From Halomonas litopenaei (lineage in GTDB: Bacteria; Pseudomonadota; Gammaproteobacteria; Pseudomonadales; Halomonadaceae): 64,000 nucleotides of DNA. The translations under genes were made by a program, and so were the position numbers. The DNA lies in assembly GCF_003045775.1 (NCBI RefSeq), contig NZ_PXNS01000007.1, positions 1 through 64,000 of the forward strand. The letters are read 5' to 3'. The notes beneath the pieces are model-generated. The model saw nothing but the letters and a program-made list of their open reading frames with translations. It was not told the DNA's origin and ran no database searches. This document shows positions 58,995 through 64,000 of the stretch, piece by piece (within the stretch, counting starts at the first letter, position 1; each line of letters opens with the position of its first letter).

Positions 58995-59941
58995 TCGAGC
59001 CACCCCAGTGGGTCCGTTCCTGGCGTGTCTGTGCCGATGTCATGGGGACCTTGCTGTTGGCGTCACTGGCCCTGTGGCACTATCTGCTGGGGCAATACGA
59101 GAGCATCCTGCTGCCGGCGTCCCTGAGTTGCCTGATGGCCGTGATCACGGTCTTCGATACCAGAAGAGCCTCGCGCGTCTCGAACTATCTGCTGCTGCTG
59201 TGCGGCTGCCTCGCCCTTTATGACCAGACGGTGCTGCAGGCATCGTTCGACGCCTTCTGGATCAGCGTACCTATCACCCTGATCCTGCTGGTACTGCCCT
59301 TCGGCCCTGCTCTGGTGCTGGCGCTGGCCGTCATGCCTATCTGGCTCATGGTGGTCGGCCAGTCTTCGCCAAGCCTCGATCAAATCAAGTTTCTGCTGAC
59401 CTTCCTTGCGGTCACCTCCCTGGCCGGCTGGGAATACCTGCGTCAGCGCGACCTGAACCGGGCCACCGACCCCAGCGACGTCGACTGCGATGCGATCAAT
59501 CGCGCCACCCTGCACGAGCGCCTGAACGGGGAGTTCGAGCGCGCCCAGCATCTGGACCAGCGGCTGGCAGTGGTGATCCTGCACCTGCCACAACTGGAAA
59601 TCGCCAGTGAGCAGTACGGCTCTCGCACTCAGCTAACGCAACTCGACCAACTGTGCCAGGCGGTACGCCTTCACTGCCGTGACCACGATATTCTGGGACG
59701 AGAATCCCATGACACCTTCTGGCTGGTACTGCCCAACACCACCGAAAGCGGTGCCATGCTGGTGATCAAGCGACTGGAACAGGCGCTGTCCGAGGTTCGC
59801 CTGTCGGACATCGGCCCCTTGACCTTACGCTCACGGCTCTGCGCCCTGAACGCCAAGGAACCCTGGCAGCATTTCGAGCAGCGACTGGCTCGCCGCAGCG
59901 AGGCACTGGCCGTCACTCCCCTCCCACCCGGTCGCTCCTGA
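58991..59941 (+). CDS. Membrane protein with degenerate GGDEF domain and intact RxxD (second of a pair)
   Basis: A 316-residue protein: about five membrane helices (residues 15-150), then a soluble GGDEF-like domain (about 170-316). HERLNGEFERAQHLDQRLAVVILHLPQLE matches the GGDEF domain start, and RDHDILGRESHDTFWLVLPNT aligns with RxxD-5-GGDEF: the RxxD inhibitory site (RDHD) is kept with exact spacing, while GGDEF has become SHDTF. This layout (dead active site, kept c-di-GMP-binding site, membrane anchor) resembles receptor proteins such as PelD. Start ATG 58991 overlaps the previous gene's stop; longer frames upstream are shadow sequence. Confidence 0.7.
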   Translation: MIEPPQWVRSWRVCADVMGTLLLASLALWHYLLGQYESILLPASLSCLMAVITVFDTRRASRVSNYLLLLCGCLALYDQTVLQASFDAFWISVPITLILLVLPFGPALVLALAVMPIWLMVVGQSSPSLDQIKFLLTFLAVTSLAGWEYLRQRDLNRATDPSDVDCDAINRATLHERLNGEFERAQHLDQRLAVVILHLPQLEIASEQYGSRTQLTQLDQLCQAVRLHCRDHDILGRESHDTFWLVLPNTTESGAMLVIKRLEQALSEVRLSDIGPLTLRSRLCALNAKEPWQHFEQRLARRSEALAVTPLPPGRS

Positions 59942-60001
59942 CCACCCTGACTGTGGCAGAATGCCGAAACATCACGACGGCCCAACGCAAAGGAGAACAG
60001 G

Positions 60002-61408
60002 GTGGGAAATGCCGGGGACTGGTTGATTCAGTGGGCGCCTTCGCCCGGACTGCTGCTGCTGCTGATCTTTACCATCGCGCTGGTGGAGTCGCTTGCCCTG
60101 ATCGGCGTGGTGGTGCCCGGCGTCGTTCTGATCACCGCCGCCGCCTCCCTGGCCGGCCACTACGACATCGCGGTTGGCTGGGTCATCGCCTGTGCCTTTG
60201 CCGGTGCCGTGGTGGGAGACGGCGCCAGCTACGCCATCGGCTATCGCTACCGTGAGCAGGTCACCGCCATGTGGCCGCTGTCGCATCACCCGGAGTGGCT
60301 GGCCCGGGGTGCACGATTCTTCCAGCGTCATGGTCCTCTTTCGGTGCTGCTGGGGCGATTCGTCGGACCGGTCCGCCCCATCGTGCCGCTGGTGGCGGGC
60401 ATTCTGCGCATGCCGCCGACGACCTTCACCTGGGCCAATCTTGGCTCCGCCCTGCTGTGGGCACCGGCCTACATCCTGCCCGGTTATCTGCTGGGTCGAA
60501 CCTGGCAACAGTGGCTGGCATTGCCGGACGACCTGCACCCCTGGCTGACAGCGCTCGGCGTCACCGTGGCGGTGCTGGCGCTGCTGTTCTCGCTGGTCCG
60601 CCACCACGCCTCGCCTCAGGGCCTGCTCTACCGTAGCTTCGCCTGGGTCAGCCATCACCTGCCCGGCGGGAGGCGCCTGTGGCAGGCCCTGGCCCCCCAC
60701 CACGAGGAAGAGCCTCCCCTGGCCAGTTGGCTGTTGCTCCTGGGTGCACTGACCGCGCTGAGCGCCTGGACGCTGGTCGTGCTCCAGGCAGACGGACCGC
60801 TGATGATGGATACGCGGCTTCACGCCTTGATCGGCGGGCTCGAGCTACCCGGACTTCTGGCGCTGTCCGAGACACTGGCCGAGGCGGGAGATACCCTCGG
60901 CGTGGCGGCATTGGCACTGCCCTGGCTGGTGTGGCTGGCCAGCCGCCGTCACTGGGCGGCACTGGGCCACGTGAGCGCTGGACTGATGGCCATCGCCACG
61001 CTCAACACCCTGGGCAAGGAGGTGATCGGCCGCCTTCGTCCGGATGCCCCTGACTATCTCGCCCACTCTCTGTCCTATCCCAGCGCCCACACCTCGACGG
61101 CGGTGGTCCTGTACGGCATGGCGGCCGCCTTTATCGCCCAGACGCTGCCACGCCGCCAACGCTTCTGGCCCTACTGGGTGGCGATCGCCATCGTCGTGCC
61201 CATGGCATTGTCACGCATCGTGCTGGGCGTGCACTGGCTGAGCGATCTCGTCGGGGGAGCCCTGCTTGGCCTGGTGGTCTGCGCCATGGTTCAACTGGCC
61301 TGGCTCAGGCGGGACCGGACGGCCCTGACGCCGTGTCCATTACCGGCGCTGCTGCTTGCCTCGCTGGCCCTGGTCAGCGCACGCATCCTGTGGCTGCCGC
61401 CGGTATAG
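60002..61408 (+). CDS. DedA family / PAP2 phosphatase fusion protein
   Basis: A 468-residue inner-membrane protein. Residues about 1-200 are a DedA domain (VESLALIGVVVPGVVLITAAASLAG, GDGASYAIGYRY, LLGRFVGPVRPIVPLVAGILRM), a family that includes undecaprenyl-phosphate/phospholipid flippases. Residues about 240-440 are a PAP2 phosphatase with all three motifs: KEVIGRLRPDAP, YPSAHTSTA and SRIVLGVHWLSDLVGG. The fusion suggests a linked dephosphorylation and flipping of a lipid phosphate, for instance undecaprenyl pyrophosphate (inference). GTG start at 60002 with AAAGGAG about 8 nt upstream. Confidence 0.93.
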   Translation: MGNAGDWLIQWAPSPGLLLLLIFTIALVESLALIGVVVPGVVLITAAASLAGHYDIAVGWVIACAFAGAVVGDGASYAIGYRYREQVTAMWPLSHHPEWLARGARFFQRHGPLSVLLGRFVGPVRPIVPLVAGILRMPPTTFTWANLGSALLWAPAYILPGYLLGRTWQQWLALPDDLHPWLTALGVTVAVLALLFSLVRHHASPQGLLYRSFAWVSHHLPGGRRLWQALAPHHEEEPPLASWLLLLGALTALSAWTLVVLQADGPLMMDTRLHALIGGLELPGLLALSETLAEAGDTLGVAALALPWLVWLASRRHWAALGHVSAGLMAIATLNTLGKEVIGRLRPDAPDYLAHSLSYPSAHTSTAVVLYGMAAAFIAQTLPRRQRFWPYWVAIAIVVPMALSRIVLGVHWLSDLVGGALLGLVVCAMVQLAWLRRDRTALTPCPLPALLLASLALVSARILWLPPV

Positions 61409-61501
61409 GACAGTGACACGCCCCCGAACCGACACCTCTGGCAAGGCGGGCCCGGGGCCTTGTCCAGACGACGATGAGTGCCGGCACTTTTCAGCCAGGC
61501 C

Positions 61502-62125
61502 CTAGCCCAGCGCCAGCCACAGGCCCACACCAATCATCAAGGTCCCGGCGATGCGGTTGAGCAACCGTACACTGCCCCCACGTGCGAGCAGGTGACGCAG
61601 ACTCTTGCCACCACTGGCGTACAGCAGAAGGCAGGTGAACTCGAGACTCAGGATCACCAGGATCAACCCCGCCAACTGGGTCAGCACCGGCCGCGCCGGA
61701 TCGATAAAGGGCGGCAGCAATGCCACGAAAAAGGCCCAGCCCTTGGGGTTGGCGACCGCAGTGACAAAGCCCTGCATGGCCAGCTCCCGTCGTTTCGGCG
61801 GCGCGGTATCCTCAAGATTGTCAGGGATCGCCATGCGCCCCCGTGAGCGCCACATCAGCCACCCCAGATAGACCAGGTAGGCCCCGCCCAGCCACTTGAA
61901 CAAGGCAAACAGCGCCGGCAGCTTGAGCATCAGTGCCGCCACCCCCGCACCGGCGGAGAAGGCCACCAGCCCCACGCCAACCAGCTCCCCCAGCATCATC
62001 CACAGCGCCCGCTTCACCCCCTGGGTCATGCCCAGCACCATGGCCAGGGTCATGCACATGCCTGGCGTCAGCGAGACCAGAAAGAAGGTCGGAACGAACA
62101 CAGAGAGAACGGACAGACTGGGCAT
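61502..62125 (-). CDS. LysE family exporter
   Basis: A 207-residue, six-helix amino-acid exporter of the LysE/RhtB family. The N-terminal VSLTPGMCMTLAMVLGMTQG and the central TAVANPKGWAFFVALLPPFID are diagnostic. Substrate unknown. Alone on the minus strand; it converges with the DedA-PAP2 gene and lies upstream of a short tandem repeat. Confidence 0.92.
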   Translation of the reverse strand: MPSLSVLSVFVPTFFLVSLTPGMCMTLAMVLGMTQGVKRALWMMLGELVGVGLVAFSAGAGVAALMLKLPALFALFKWLGGAYLVYLGWLMWRSRGRMAIPDNLEDTAPPKRRELAMQGFVTAVANPKGWAFFVALLPPFIDPARPVLTQLAGLILVILSLEFTCLLLYASGGKSLRHLLARGGSVRLLNRIAGTLMIGVGLWLALG

Positions 62126-62170
62126 GGATTTCCTTATCCCGAGCAGCGCTGGAGAGGTGTCTGACGGCGC

Positions 62171-62234
62171 GAGGTGATGATGGTATTAGGTGATGATGGT
62201 GCCAGGTGATGATGGTGTCTTGTGATGACGATGC
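62171..62234. repeat. Short tandem repeat, AGGTGATGATGGT units
   Basis: Four successive copies of AGGTGATGATGGT-NNN (16-18 nt period, the last degenerate: GTGATGACGATG) lie between the ubiX stop and the LysE gene start. Not translated in any supported gene. Confidence 0.75.
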
Positions 62235-62245
62235 CAGCTACGCAC

Positions 62246-62887
62246 TCAGTCGCCGACGGTGGACCCGGAGGCCCCCTCGCCCCACCTTGGCATAAGCTGA
62301 TGATCGATACCCAGCTGATTGAGGATGCGCGCCACGATGAAGTCGATCAGATCATCGATGCTCTGCGGCTGGTGGTAGAAGCCGGGTGCTGCGGGCAACA
62401 CCACCGCCCCCATACGGGTCAGACTGAGCATGTGCTCCAGGTGAATCGCCGAGAATGGCGTCTCCCGGGGCACCAGCACCAGGCGGCGGCGTTCCTTTAG
62501 CGCCACATCGGCGGCGCGCTCGATCAGATTGTTGCTGGCGCCACAGGCCACCGCCGACAGCGTTCCCGTCGAGCACGGGCAGATCACCATGGCACTGCTG
62601 GCGCCGGAGCCCGACGCCACCGGGGCCATCCAGTCCTCACGGCCAAAGCAGCGGATCTGGCCCTCGGCCGCCGAGAACCGCTCGCTGAGCGCCTCGGCCA
62701 GCAGCGCTGGACGTGGCGGCAAAGAGGCCTCGGTCTCGGTGGCGATGACCAGATGCGCGGCCTTGGAGATCATCACCCACACCTCGTGCCCCGCCGACAC
62801 CAGCGCCTCGATCAGCCTCAGCCCGTACTGGGCGCCGGAGGCGCCGGTCAGGGCCACGGTCACAGGGGACTTGAAGCCTTCAGCCAT
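62246..62887 (-). CDS. ubiX: Flavin prenyltransferase UbiX
   Basis: A 213-residue enzyme that makes the prenylated FMN cofactor for UbiD decarboxylases, needed in ubiquinone synthesis. VALTGASGAQYGLRLIEAL, MVICPCSTGTLSAVACGASNNLIERAADV and LVPRETPFSAIHLEHML are diagnostic. It overlaps the 3' end of mpl by 8 nt. Confidence 0.96.
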   Translation of the reverse strand: MAEGFKSPVTVALTGASGAQYGLRLIEALVSAGHEVWVMISKAAHLVIATETEASLPPRPALLAEALSERFSAAEGQIRCFGREDWMAPVASGSGASSAMVICPCSTGTLSAVACGASNNLIERAADVALKERRRLVLVPRETPFSAIHLEHMLSLTRMGAVVLPAAPGFYHQPQSIDDLIDFIVARILNQLGIDHQLMPRWGEGASGSTVGD

Positions 62888-64000
62888 GAGCGGCCTCCAG
62901 CGCCTCGAGCAGGCGCTCGTGGATGCCGCCGAAGCCGCCGTTGGACATCACCACGATACGATCATAAGGACGCGCCTGTGCCACCAGATCGGCGACCAGC
63001 GCATCGATCTCGCCACGTCGGTGCGCCGGTATCGGCGAGGCCTCGACCAGCGCCTCAACCGACCAGTCCAGCCCCTCGGGCTGGTACCACCAGACCTGAT
63101 CGGCCTGGGCCACGCTGTCCGCCAGGCGATCGCGCAGGGTGCCCAGACGCATGGTGTTGGAACGCGGCTCGATCACCGCCAGCAGGCGACCGCGCTGGGT
63201 CGAAGCGCGCAGCCCGGACAGCGTCGCCGCGATGGCGGTGGGATGATGGGCAAAGTCGTCGATCACCTGGACGCCGCCGACCTCGCCGCGCACCTCCTGG
63301 CGACGCTTGGGCGTCTCGAAACGCGACAGCGCAGCGGCGCCGCGCGCCAGATCCACGCCGAACACGCTGGCGGCGGCCAGGGCGGCCAGGGCATTGCGGG
63401 CGTTGTAGTCACCGGTCAACCCCCAGTCGACCACGGCGTCCTCGTCGACCCCGTCCGGCCGCTGCTGGATCACCCTGAAACGACTGGCATCGTCACGCTC
63501 TAGCTCGATGCGCCAGGCCGAGTCCTGCTGCTGCCCCATGCGCGACACCGGTGTCCATGCGCCCTGGGCCAGCACCCGGTCCAGCGCCGGCGCGTCGTCC
63601 GCCACCAGCAACTGGCCACGCCCGGGCACCGTACGTACCAGGTGATGAAACTGGCGTTCGATGGCAGCCAGGTCGGGAAAGATGTCCGCGTGGTCATACT
63701 CGAGGTTGTTGAGGATGGCGACCAGCGGGCGGTAGTGCACGAACTTGGAGCGCTTGTCGAAGAAGGCGGTGTCGTACTCGTCGGCCTCCACCACAAAGGG
63801 CGCCTGCTCGCCGCCCAGTCGCGCCGATACGCCAAAGTTCCTCGGCACCCCGCCGATCAGAAAGCCAGGGGCCAGCCCAGCGCTTTCGAGCAGCCAGGCG
63901 GTCAGGCTGGCCGTGGTGGTCTTGCCGTGGGTGCCCGCCACCGCGATCACCGGGCGCCCCGGCAGCACGTGCTCGGCCAGCCACTGGGCACCGGACACGT
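62880..64000 (-). CDS. mpl: UDP-MurNAc:L-Ala-gamma-D-Glu-meso-DAP ligase, partial
   Basis: The C-terminal about 373 residues are present; the 5' part lies beyond the window. Mpl reattaches the recycled murein tripeptide to UDP-MurNAc. Visible: ATP loop AVAGTHGKTTTASL, VVEADEYDTAFFDKRSKFVHYRP, NNLEYDHADIFPDL and IDDFAHHPTAI, all Mur-ligase motifs in the Mpl form. It overlaps ubiX. Confidence 0.96.
   Translation of the reverse strand, partial: VSGAQWLAEHVLPGRPVIAVAGTHGKTTTASLTAWLLESAGLAPGFLIGGVPRNFGVSARLGGEQAPFVVEADEYDTAFFDKRSKFVHYRPLVAILNNLEYDHADIFPDLAAIERQFHHLVRTVPGRGQLLVADDAPALDRVLAQGAWTPVSRMGQQQDSAWRIELERDDASRFRVIQQRPDGVDEDAVVDWGLTGDYNARNALAALAAASVFGVDLARGAAALSRFETPKRRQEVRGEVGGVQVIDDFAHHPTAIAATLSGLRASTQRGRLLAVIEPRSNTMRLGTLRDRLADSVAQADQVWWYQPEGLDWSVEALVEASPIPAHRRGEIDALVADLVAQARPYDRIVVMSNGGFGGIHERLLEALEAAHG

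Overview
This is a GC-rich gammaproteobacterial chromosome segment. The gene content and order (asd-leuB-leuD-leuC with a divergent LysR; leuS-lptE-holA; sthA/nqr/gap/mfd; lipA-lipB-ybeD-dacA-rlpA-mltB-rodA-mrdA-rlmH-rsfS-nadD-proA) match the Pseudomonas/Oceanospirillales backbone. A Na+-NQR complex and the protein style suggest a halophile of the Halomonadaceae (Halomonas-like); that assignment is inference from content, not a database result. I see no tRNA, rRNA, CRISPR array, prophage or intact insertion sequence.

Region by region. Positions 1-7026 hold cell-surface genes: the 3' part of a giant type I-secreted RTX adhesin (Ig-like and T1SS-143 repeats, a von Willebrand A module, RTX nonapeptides), then a second, short protein made of the same T1SS-143 modules but with no RTX tail. 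Positions 7140-14963 hold a uracil-DNA glycosylase-like gene, asd, the leucine genes leuB, leuD and leuC on the minus strand, a divergent LysR regulator with a T-N11-A operator candidate, and a multi-pass membrane protein. Positions 15020-20010 hold a zinc-ribbon protein divergent from leuS, then lptE and holA. Positions 20212-23203 hold an active-type diguanylate cyclase and a PA2779/PA2778/DUF488 gene string.

Positions 23359-31442 hold sthA, nqrM and nqrFEDCBA on the minus strand. The apbE flavin transferase gene usually found between nqrF and nqrM is absent. Positions 31737-36827 are the divergent pair gap/mfd. Positions 36945-40136 hold two L,D-transpeptidases, an OprI/Lpp-like lipoprotein and a DUF6586 gene coupled to topA. 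Positions 40133-45888 hold topA and a PHA-synthase-like DUF3141 protein with a long EAKP-repeat tail. Positions 46101-58011 are the lipoate, elongasome, ribosome-silencing, NAD and proline cluster, many of whose genes overlap by a few bases; a roughly 145-bp MITE-like element ends exactly on the rodA stop codon.

Positions 58131-59941 hold a translationally coupled pair of membrane proteins with degenerate GGDEF domains. The second keeps the RxxD inhibitory-site motif in register, so the pair is a candidate c-di-GMP receptor system. The window closes with a DedA-PAP2 fusion, a LysE exporter, ubiX and a truncated mpl.

Themes that link the genes: envelope building (mrdA, rodA, mltB, rlpA, dacA, two L,D-transpeptidases, mpl, lptE, Lpp, DedA-PAP2), sodium bioenergetics (nqr), and c-di-GMP/adhesin biology (RTX adhesin, one apparently active cyclase, one pair of degenerate GGDEF proteins).
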